Shown piece after piece: positions 1 through 5,266 of a DNA stretch of 5,266 nucleotides (positions within the stretch are counted from its first letter, which is position 1; the number at the start of each line of letters is the position of its first letter). Source of the DNA: Bryobacterales bacterium (lineage in GTDB: Bacteria > Acidobacteriota > Terriglobia > Bryobacterales > Bryobacteraceae). The position numbers and the translations under genes were made by a program. The stretch covers positions 329 to 5,594 of the forward strand of contig PLGA01000654.1 in the NCBI GenBank assembly GCA_003139735.1, written 5' to 3'. The notes beneath the pieces were generated by a model. That model made no database searches, was not told the origin of the DNA, and saw nothing but the letters and a program-made list of their open reading frames with translations.

Positions 1-4
1 CCAT
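1..4 (-). CDS. Start codon of a leftward gene running off the left edge
   Basis: On the minus strand an ATG (positions 4-2) follows the sequence AAGGAGG with a 6-base spacer, which is close to an ideal bacterial ribosome binding site and spacing. Only the first codon and one further base are inside the window, so the product cannot be identified. The gene is divergent from the alpha/beta hydrolase that starts at 97. The call rests entirely on the quality of the Shine-Dalgarno sequence and its distance from the ATG. The alternative is a chance match, which seems unlikely for seven consensus bases at the right distance. Confidence 0.7.
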
Positions 5-10
5 AATTCT

Positions 11-17
11 CCTCCTT
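11..17 (-). promoter_or_regulatory. Consensus Shine-Dalgarno for the leftward gene
   Basis: The plus strand reads CCTCCTT, which is AAGGAGG on the minus strand, 6 bases before the ATG at 4-2. It is the best ribosome binding site in the window. Its presence also argues against starting the hydrolase at the TTG at position 16, because that start would sit inside this site. Confidence 0.75.
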
Positions 18-50
18 GGATGGTTTTGCTCCGAGCGATAATCTGCGCCA

Positions 51-56
51 ATTATA
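51..56 (-). promoter_or_regulatory. Candidate -10 element in a divergent promoter region
   Basis: The minus strand reads TATAAT here, a perfect sigma-70 type -10 hexamer, 46 bases upstream of the leftward ATG. No recognisable -35 hexamer lies 16-18 bases further upstream. The plus strand has a weak candidate of its own, GATAAT at 37-42 with TTGGAT at 16-21 (15-base spacer). The AT-rich patch at 37-57 stands out from the GC-rich surroundings, as expected for a promoter serving one or both divergent genes. The assignment to either gene is an inference. Confidence 0.35.
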
Positions 57-96
57 TCGAAACTCCGGCGCCGCGGCGTGGCCGTATCATGAAGTT

Positions 97-1404
97 ATGG
101 TTTCACGCATCTTGTGCGCTCTTTTTTCGGTCGGACTGGCGATGGCGCAGTCCGCCGCGGCCCCGGACCCCAGCGCCGCCGCGCGAAAAGCACTGGACTT
201 GTTTCTCGGGCAGAAGTACGCGGATCTGCGGCAGATGTTCACGCCGGAAATGGCCGCGAATCCGAATCTCGCGGAAGACAAATTGAAGGGGCTGGGGGAC
301 CAGATCGCGTCCATGGGGGACGGCAAGATCGGCGATGCGGCGCTGCATCCGGTGGGCGCCAACCGAATCGTAGTCATTCCGGTTGCGTTTCCCAAGGGGA
401 CTATCGCGTTCCAGTTCACTGTGAATTCCGGCGGCCAGGTGGCGGGCTTTTTTATGGCGCGGACGGCGGCGCCGCCGGCGGTCCCCTGGGAGCGGCCGGC
501 GTACAGCAAGCCGGATTCTTTTCGCGAGCGCGACGTAACCATTGGGGACGATCAATGGAAGCTGCCCGGCACGCTGACCGTGCCGGTGGGCAACGGGCCT
601 TTTCCGGCGATCGTTCTGGTGCACGGCTCCGGTCCGAACGACCGCGACGAAACCTTGGGCCCGAACAAGGTGTTTAAGGACTTGGCCGAGGGCTTGGCTT
701 CCCGCGGCATCGTCGTCCTTCGCTACGAGAAACGGACCAGGCAATACCAGGTGAAAATGGCCGCACTGCAGAATATGACGGTGATGGATGAGACCGTCGA
801 CGATGCCGTCAGAGCCGCCGCCGTGCTGCGCGCACAGCCGGAAGTGGACGCCAAGCACATTTTCCTGCTGGGCCACAGCCTGGGCGGCAATCTGGCGCCC
901 AGGATCGCCGAGGAGGATGGCAAGCTTGCGGGACTGGTGATCCTAGCCGGCAACATGACGCCGATTGAGGACGCCATCGTCGAGCAAAGCCAATACCTGG
1001 GCGCCACCGCGTCCGATCTGAAACTCCTGCACGCCCAAGCGGCCAAAGTGAAAGCCCTGGAAGCGGGCGACGAAGACGGACCGCCGGTGAGCGTAGGCCC
1101 GGTAACCGTCCCGCCATCCTACTGGCTGGACCTGAAGGCTTACGATGTGTCCGCCGCGGCCAAGAAGCTGACTATCCCCATGCTGATTTTGCAAGGCGAG
1201 CGCGACTACCAAGTCACCATGAAGGACTTCGCGCTTTGGAAATCCGCGGTGGGCAGCCGGAAGAATGTCACGCTGCGCAGTTACCCGGCGCTGAACCATC
1301 TGTTCATTGCCGGGGAAGGCAAGATCCTGCCGGAGGAGTACAGCAAGCCCGGCCACCTCGCGCCGGAAGTAATCGACGATATCGCGAAGTTTCTGGGGAA
1401 ATAA
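97..1404 (+). CDS. Secreted alpha/beta hydrolase with N-terminal DUF3887 domain
   Basis: This encodes a 435-residue exported serine hydrolase of the alpha/beta fold; the substrate is unknown, and ester, thioester or peptide-like substrates are all possible in this group. I chose the ATG at 97 because it opens a signal peptide (MVSRILCALFSVGLAMAQ, likely cut after AMA at residue 17); the upstream TTG at 16 overlaps the neighbour's ribosome binding site. Residues about 24-124 resemble DUF3887, a small domain often found ahead of such hydrolases. The catalytic domain fills about 140-435. Visible motifs are the oxyanion-region HGSGPNDRDE (176-185), the nucleophile elbow GHSLGG with Ser261, the acid in GERDYQV (Asp370) and the histidine in NHLF (His401), so the triad is intact. 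No clear Shine-Dalgarno precedes the ATG. It is divergent from the gene at the left edge and ends before a convergent terminator. Family is sure; function is not. Confidence 0.93.
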   Translation: MVSRILCALFSVGLAMAQSAAAPDPSAAARKALDLFLGQKYADLRQMFTPEMAANPNLAEDKLKGLGDQIASMGDGKIGDAALHPVGANRIVVIPVAFPKGTIAFQFTVNSGGQVAGFFMARTAAPPAVPWERPAYSKPDSFRERDVTIGDDQWKLPGTLTVPVGNGPFPAIVLVHGSGPNDRDETLGPNKVFKDLAEGLASRGIVVLRYEKRTRQYQVKMAALQNMTVMDETVDDAVRAAAVLRAQPEVDAKHIFLLGHSLGGNLAPRIAEEDGKLAGLVILAGNMTPIEDAIVEQSQYLGATASDLKLLHAQAAKVKALEAGDEDGPPVSVGPVTVPPSYWLDLKAYDVSAAAKKLTIPMLILQGERDYQVTMKDFALWKSAVGSRKNVTLRSYPALNHLFIAGEGKILPEEYSKPGHLAPEVIDDIAKFLGK

Positions 1405-1427
1405 GGGCTAATCATCGTCGATCACGG

Positions 1428-1470
1428 ACAAAAACAAAATCGGCGGCCAGGACCCATTTCCCAGCCGCCG
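1428..1470 (-). terminator. Intrinsic terminator for the leftward PEP-CTERM gene
   Basis: On the minus strand CGGCGGC (1470-1464) pairs with GCCGCCG (1447-1441). The stem can continue inward by five more pairs, two of them G-U, leaving a 6-base loop of AATGGG. It is followed at once by a T-rich tail, ATTTTGTTTTTG (1439-1428 with one flanking base). A strong stem followed by a U tract is the classic Rho-independent form. It begins 31 bases past the PEP-CTERM stop codon. In the plus direction no T tract follows, so it mainly serves the leftward gene, although the stem could also affect readthrough from the hydrolase. Confidence 0.8.
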
Positions 1471-1501
1471 GTTTCCGAAACGCGAAATTCAGACAGGAGC
1501 G

Positions 1502-1933
1502 TTAAGCGCGCCGTCGTTTGAGGAGGCCCAAACCAAGCAACCCGGCCCCGGCCAGCCCAAGCGACATCGGCTCCGGCGTTTCGCCCCCTAACGTGCCGCC
1601 GCCGCAGTCGGTGGTGCAGTCCAAGGTGGAGTAACCGTCAGGCTTCGTACCAAACGATAGCTCAACAGAGCTCACCTTGGTTGAAGCGTTTAGGCCGGTG
1701 ACGCCATCTATCTCGAAAACGACCTCGCCGGCGAGGGATGGCTGAAAGTTGTCGATGCTTGCGTTGGCGTTGGTGTAGGGACCCGGACCGATAATCAGGT
1801 TCTCAGGCTGTCCGCCGGTGAGATCGTTCAGAAAGTAGCCTGCGCCGCCATATCGACGGCATTCAGCTCGCGTGTGATGCCAGATCCCCTTATACCGCTT
1901 CCTGGAACACCAAGAAGGTCGCCGCCGGCGCAC
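1502..1933 (-). pseudogene. PEP-CTERM sorting-domain protein, 5'-truncated
   Basis: The C-terminus is a textbook PEP-CTERM signal: a TPEP motif (codons at about 1579-1568), a hydrophobic helix (MSLGLAGAGLLGLGLLK) and a basic end (RRRA). In this family the tripartite tail sends exported proteins to an exosortase, which cuts near PEP and releases or anchors them at the cell surface. The preceding stretch of about 85 residues looks like a secreted beta-rich domain with Asn/Gly-rich loops and a CTTDC pair. Protein-like sequence ends near 1846. The remaining 29 upstream codons, to a GTG at 1933, are very basic (MRRRRPSW...) and are antisense to an Ig-like coding fragment. No signal peptide exists in any minus frame upstream that I could find, and a PEP-CTERM protein needs one. 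I therefore read it as the surviving 3' part of a broken gene. The family call is firm; the broken status is likely. It could be a chimeric ORF that is still translated. Confidence 0.8.
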
Positions 1934-2007
1934 ATACCATCTCCGCCAAGGCTTGGGATGCCTCCGGCAACTTGGCCTCCACCAGCGTCACCGTGACGGT
2001 CCGTTAG
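1849..2007 (+). pseudogene. 3' fragment of a gene ending in a bacterial Ig-like domain
   Basis: This plus-strand frame is too short to appear as a normal gene, but it reads as the last 52 residues of a bacterial Ig-like domain. It begins with HIDGIQLACDA (compare the usual Y-V/I-D-G strand), continues with SPYTASWNT and GAHTISAKAWDASGN, and ends with STSVTVTVR before TAG. The pattern of a PY-x-x-x-W-N/D-T strand, a G-x-H-x-I/L-x-A-K-A-x-D-x-x-G-N hairpin and a final V-T-V-T-V strand is typical of these adhesin or secreted-enzyme modules in soil bacteria. The frame has a stop at 1819-1821, and the residues between 1822 and 1848 do not look like the missing half of the fold. No start codon with a ribosome binding site is present. 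The fragment is therefore 5'-truncated, and the break abuts the broken end of the PEP-CTERM gene. Confidence 0.75.
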
Positions 2008-2267
2008 CCAACGCCCGATTACGGGAGAGAAACACCTGCATCTCCTCACGCTCGCACTCCGGCGGCCTTCCGCCGGGTGCTTGGCTCTGGTCGAGCACGA
2101 ATCGGCTGACCTGCCTGGCTTAGGTCCAACAACGACGGCCAGCCCAACAGCAAACTGGAGGCGGACTACCACCCTCCTTGAGCCCGCCTGAGTTGAGGTT
2201 TGTTGAAGTATTTCTTGTTTACGATTAGAGGCATAAGGGTCCTCACGCCGGGTGTTACGCTTGGGGG
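2008..2267. other. Non-coding stretch with clustered small inverted repeats
   Basis: I see no protein-like reading frame on either strand here. The stretch contains a 7-bp hairpin with a 4-base loop at 2059-2076, a second one at 2077-2098 and a 6-bp repeat with a 19-base loop at 2159-2189. The last 80 bases (about 2190-2267) are less GC-rich and presumably hold the promoter of the UPF0182 gene. TTGAAG at 2203-2208 and TTAGAG at 2225-2230, 16 bases apart, form at best a weak candidate. Confidence 0.5.
2055..2079. repeat. Inverted repeat / hairpin
   Basis: CCGGCGG (2059-2065) and CCGCCGG (2070-2076) pair perfectly around a CCTT loop. CAC (2055-2057) and GTG (2077-2079) extend the stem to 10 bp if the T at 2058 bulges out. 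It lies 47 bases past the stop of the Ig-like fragment, so it may be that gene's old terminator. No T tract follows on the plus strand, and none is obvious on the minus strand, so it may instead act as a transcript-end stabiliser or have no role. Confidence 0.5.
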
Positions 2268-5009
2268 ATGCCTGAGTATGAAATCGAAGGTCCGCGGCGG
2301 AGATCCTCCACCGCGGTCTGGGTCACCGTCGGTGCCATTCTGTTGGTCTTGCTGGTTGGCGCGCGATTTGTGGCTTCTTACGTTATTGAGATCGCATGGT
2401 GGCAAGAACTCGGCCAGTTCCGCACCTGGCTGAGCATGCTTTTCTATAACGTGGCGCCGCTGACCGCAGCCACGTTGTTGGCCTTCGTGGCCCTTTGGAT
2501 CGCGCACGCGCGGGCAGTCAGATTCGCGGGGACCAGGCTCGGCGAACACCGCTTCTACGCGCGCATCTCCGCGCTGGCGCTGCTGCTGCTGGCATACCTG
2601 ATTTCCGCCGCGTCCATCGACACGTGGACGGTGGTGCGCTTCGCGGGTTCCCGCGGCCTTCCGGCCGGCGCCACGGCGTGGCATGACTCGGTCTTCGACA
2701 AGCCGCTCTCGTTTTATCTCTTCGATTTGCCGTTTTACCAGATGGTGCGCGGGTACGCGCTGGGGCTGGTGATTTTCTGCATCATTGTGTATTGGGTGGC
2801 CGCGCGCGGCTGGCAACTGCGGTACAAGATGCCGAATTTGCAGGATGTGCGCGAGATCAGCCCGAGACTCTTCCGGCTGGAAGGCGGCCTGGAGTCCCGC
2901 TTTCTGCGTGTTTCCGCGGTGGTGCTCCTTCTGTCTCTGGCGGTGCGCTTCTACCTGGGGCGCTACGAAATGGTTTACAACGAGCACGGCTCGTTCCTGG
3001 TGGGCATCGACTACGTGGACCTAAACATCGGCCTGCCGCTGCAGTGGCTGGTCATTCTGGCGTGTTTCGCGGCATCCATTCTGGTGTGGATGCGCCGCTG
3101 GCTACTGGCCGCGAGCATGGCGCTGGCGCTGCTGATCGCCGTCGCCCTTCCGGGGGCCGTCTCGGCGCTGTACGTGCGCCCCAACGAGATTTCGCTGCAG
3201 AAGCCTTTTATCCAGACGCACATTCACGCCACGCGCAGCGCATTCGGCATCGAACAGCGGGTCCGCGAAGTGGAGTTTCAGGCTCAGCCGGACGCCCCGA
3301 TCGACACCACCCAGCACAAAGCCCTGCTCGATAACGTACGGCTCTGGGAGTGGCGTCCATTCCACGACACCATCACCCAGCGGCAGGCGTTGCGCACTTA
3401 CTATACGTTTCACGATAGCGACGTAGACCGCTACACCATCGACGGCCAGTACAAACAGGTGTTGCTGGCGCCGCGCGAGCTCGATATCAGCCAGCTTCCC
3501 GACGCGCGCGCCAACTGGATCAACCCGGCTTTCATCTACACGCACGGCTATGGGCTGGTGCTCTCGGAAGTCAGCAAGATGACCTCGGACGGACTGCCCG
3601 TGCTGACCATCTATGACGCTCCTCCGGTAATCAACACGAATAGCCTCAAGCTAACGCGCCCCGAAATCTATTACGGCGAGGTGACTCACGAGCCGGTCTT
3701 CGTGCATACCGCGCAGGAGGAGTTCAATTATCCTTCGGGAGAAGAGAATAAGCACTCGCGCTACGAAGGCAAGGGCGGATTTCCCATTTCCTCCTTTCCG
3801 ATGCGCATGGCCGCATCCATCAGCGAAGGCGAGCCCAATATTCTGCTGACGGACTATCTCACGCAGAACAGCCGGATGATGATTCACCGGAAGGTGTTGG
3901 ACCGCGTGCAGCAGTTGGCCGGATTCCTGCAGTGGGATGCGGACCCTTACCTGGTGATTACCGCCGACGGGCGGCTGGTGTGGATTATCGACGGGTATAC
4001 CACTTCCGACGCGCATCCCTATTCCCGCGCCGTGGATGTGGCCGATATGGGGAGCGTGAATTACATCCGCAACGCCGTCAAGGCTACCGTGGACGCCTAC
4101 GACGGAGAGACGCGCATGTATATCTTCGCGCCGGACGACCCGATTATCGGGGCTTACCAGCATCTCTTCCCGGACTTGTTCCGCCCGGCCTCGGAGATGC
4201 CGGCGGACCTGCGGGCCCACGCTCGCTATCCCGAGACCATGTTCCGCATCCAGTCCGAAATCTACCGGACCTACCACATGCTCGACCCTCAGGCCTTCTA
4301 TAACAAGGAAGATATGTGGGACCTGGCTCTGAACGCTTCCGGCCAGGAGAGCGGATCGACCCCGGTGACTCCGACCTATGTCATGGCGGCCGTCCCGGGC
4401 GAAACCAAGCCCGAGTTTCTCCTCCTGATTCCCTTCACGCCGCGCAACAAGAACAACTTGATCGGCTTGATGGCGGCTCGCTGCGACGGCGCGCATCTGG
4501 GCGAGTTGGTGGTGCTCCAACTTTCCAAGCAGCAGTTGATTCCAGGACCGATGAACGTTTCCGCGTCCATTAACCAGGACCAGACCATCTCGAAGGACCT
4601 GACGCTGTGGAACCAGCAGGGATCGCACGTCTTGCGGGGGCAGATTCTGGTGCTGCCGGTCGGCAATACGATGCTCTACGTGGACCCCGTCTACATTCAG
4701 GCCACGGAAGGCAGCATGCCGCAACTGAAGAAGATCGTGTTGATGGTGGGCAGCCGGCTGATCTATGCGGACTCTTACGATGAGGCATTGGCGCAGCTTT
4801 CGGGCGGCGCGCAGCAGTTGATTCAGCAGGCATCCGCGCCCACCCCGGCGGCGGCTGCCTCGAAGCCCGGCGCCCCGGCCCCCGCGGCCGATCCGCGCAT
4901 CGAGCGCGTTCGCGAGCACCTGCGGCGCTACAAGGATTTCTCCGCGCAAGGCCACTGGGCCGAAGCCGGCAAGGAGCTGGAGGCCATCGAAGCGGAGGTG
5001 GGGAAATAG
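2268..5009 (+). CDS. UPF0182-family (COG1615) integral membrane protein
   Basis: This is a complete 913-residue member of the uncharacterised UPF0182 family, known from actinobacteria, cyanobacteria, Firmicutes and acidobacteria and usually about 900-1000 residues. The reaction and substrate are unknown. Seven membrane segments are visible near residues 16-33, 58-79, 99-117, 160-178, 213-230, 255-275 and 278-301. The basic loops (RRR at 10-12, 80-98, 179-212, MRRW) all fall on one side, which puts the N-terminus inside and the large domain (about 302-850) outside. Family-typical motifs include LWEWRPFHDT, DVDRYTIDGQYKQV, YTHGYG, RPEIYYGE and DPYLVI-x3-GRLVWIIDGYTTS. An Ala/Pro-rich linker (about 856-875) leads to a charged terminal helix (876-913). 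The ATG at 2268 is preceded only by GGGGG at zero spacing, and no better in-frame start exists before the first helix. It converges with the next gene, 17 bases away. Confidence 0.96.
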   Translation: MPEYEIEGPRRRSSTAVWVTVGAILLVLLVGARFVASYVIEIAWWQELGQFRTWLSMLFYNVAPLTAATLLAFVALWIAHARAVRFAGTRLGEHRFYARISALALLLLAYLISAASIDTWTVVRFAGSRGLPAGATAWHDSVFDKPLSFYLFDLPFYQMVRGYALGLVIFCIIVYWVAARGWQLRYKMPNLQDVREISPRLFRLEGGLESRFLRVSAVVLLLSLAVRFYLGRYEMVYNEHGSFLVGIDYVDLNIGLPLQWLVILACFAASILVWMRRWLLAASMALALLIAVALPGAVSALYVRPNEISLQKPFIQTHIHATRSAFGIEQRVREVEFQAQPDAPIDTTQHKALLDNVRLWEWRPFHDTITQRQALRTYYTFHDSDVDRYTIDGQYKQVLLAPRELDISQLPDARANWINPAFIYTHGYGLVLSEVSKMTSDGLPVLTIYDAPPVINTNSLKLTRPEIYYGEVTHEPVFVHTAQEEFNYPSGEENKHSRYEGKGGFPISSFPMRMAASISEGEPNILLTDYLTQNSRMMIHRKVLDRVQQLAGFLQWDADPYLVITADGRLVWIIDGYTTSDAHPYSRAVDVADMGSVNYIRNAVKATVDAYDGETRMYIFAPDDPIIGAYQHLFPDLFRPASEMPADLRAHARYPETMFRIQSEIYRTYHMLDPQAFYNKEDMWDLALNASGQESGSTPVTPTYVMAAVPGETKPEFLLLIPFTPRNKNNLIGLMAARCDGAHLGELVVLQLSKQQLIPGPMNVSASINQDQTISKDLTLWNQQGSHVLRGQILVLPVGNTMLYVDPVYIQATEGSMPQLKKIVLMVGSRLIYADSYDEALAQLSGGAQQLIQQASAPTPAAAASKPGAPAPAADPRIERVREHLRRYKDFSAQGHWAEAGKELEAIEAEVGK

Positions 5010-5026
5010 GGGCTGAGCCAGCCGCT

Positions 5027-5266
5027 CTACCGCGGCGCTGAAGTGGAGCGTCGCGCCGGACGGGACTGCCGTTTCCGGGCCGGAGTAGGCAGCGGCGGCA
5101 CGCTGGCCAATGCCGCCAGGAGATTGTTGGCTTCGCGATACAAGTTGATATGCGCGCCGCCCCTGCCGTCAGTGACAGCGAAGAAGATGCCGGTCTGGCG
5201 CCTGGGGATCAGGGCGATGTAGGTGGTAAAGCCGGCCCCGCCTCCGGTTTTCTCCATCACCATGGA
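5027..5266 (-). CDS. Beta-lactamase-family serine hydrolase, C-terminal part
   Basis: The frame enters from the right edge and runs to a TAG at 5029-5027, giving the last 79 residues. MEKTGGGAGFTTYIALIPRR carries the KTG box (Lys codon 5251-5249) of serine beta-lactamases and penicillin-binding proteins, followed by the strand and turn typical of class C / AmpC-like enzymes, then GIFFAVTDG and a terminal helix (NLYREANNLLAALA). In this family KTG lines the active site opposite the SxxK nucleophile and the YxN motif, both of which would lie outside the window. Many environmental members are esterases or D-aminopeptidases rather than true beta-lactamases, so antibiotic resistance should not be assumed. 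The product ends in a basic, Pro/Ser-rich tail of about 25 residues (from VPPLPTPARKRQ onward) beyond the usual fold end. The ATG at 5263 is internal and not the true start. Confidence 0.88.
   Translation of the reverse strand, partial: SMVMEKTGGGAGFTTYIALIPRRQTGIFFAVTDGRGGAHINLYREANNLLAALASVPPLPTPARKRQSRPARRSTSAPR

Noticed and set aside
16..96. A longer hydrolase start at TTG 16
   Set aside because: It would add 27 non-signal residues before a good signal peptide and would overlap the neighbour's ribosome binding site.
89..286. An ATG at 89 opening a hydrophobic start in another frame
   Set aside because: The frame soon becomes Arg/Trp-rich and ends, while the overlapping frame from 97 continues into a complete hydrolase.
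1828..2172. A 114-codon minus-strand frame starting at GTG 2172 behind AAGGAGG
   Set aside because: The Shine-Dalgarno-like sequence touches the start codon with no spacer, the product looks like no known protein, and the 3' part is antisense to the Ig-like fragment.
3651..4955. A 434-codon open frame on the minus strand inside the UPF0182 gene
   Set aside because: It is antisense to sequence that matches UPF0182 motifs throughout. Its translation is low-complexity and rich in Arg, His, Gly and Val, as GC-rich antisense frames are.
5011..5023. A GGCT/AGCC hairpin between the convergent genes as a shared terminator
   Set aside because: The stem is only 4 bp and has no T tract on either side.
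1..5266. CRISPR array, tRNA or rRNA genes, intact insertion sequence, or a defence or biosynthetic cluster
   Set aside because: I saw no regularly spaced direct repeats, no tRNA-like arms or rRNA sequence, no transposase and no set of genes that would form such a system.

Overview
The window is GC-rich bacterial chromosome with strongly GC-ending codons. The mix of a DUF3887-type alpha/beta hydrolase, a PEP-CTERM sorting signal, a full-length UPF0182 membrane protein and a class C beta-lactamase-like serine hydrolase would fit an Acidobacteriota genome of the Solibacter/Bryobacter kind. That placement is an inference from gene content; no marker gene is present.

Layout, left to right. (1) At positions 2-4 the start codon of a leftward gene is just inside the window, behind a consensus Shine-Dalgarno; its body lies off the left end. 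(2) A short divergent intergenic region leads into a rightward gene for a secreted alpha/beta hydrolase with an N-terminal DUF3887 domain (97-1404). (3) A strong intrinsic terminator reading leftward (1428-1470) follows, then the 3' part of a leftward PEP-CTERM protein gene (1502 to about 1846). (4) Directly against its broken 5' end lies the 3' part of a rightward gene ending in a bacterial Ig-like domain (1849-2007). Both genes have lost their 5' ends at the same point. (5) About 260 bases hold no recognisable gene but several small inverted repeats. (6) A complete rightward gene encodes a 913-residue UPF0182-family membrane protein (2268-5009). (7) A convergent leftward gene, cut by the right edge, encodes the C-terminal end of a beta-lactamase-family serine hydrolase with its KTG motif (5027-5266).

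The genes do not form one operon: orientation alternates -, +, -, +, +, -. The shared theme is the cell envelope, with an exported hydrolase, a sorted surface protein, an Ig-like surface or secreted protein, a large membrane protein and a penicillin-recognising-fold hydrolase. No common pathway can be read from the sequence. I found no convincing new multi-gene system. The most informative item is the scar at about 1846, where a single deletion could explain both truncated genes.
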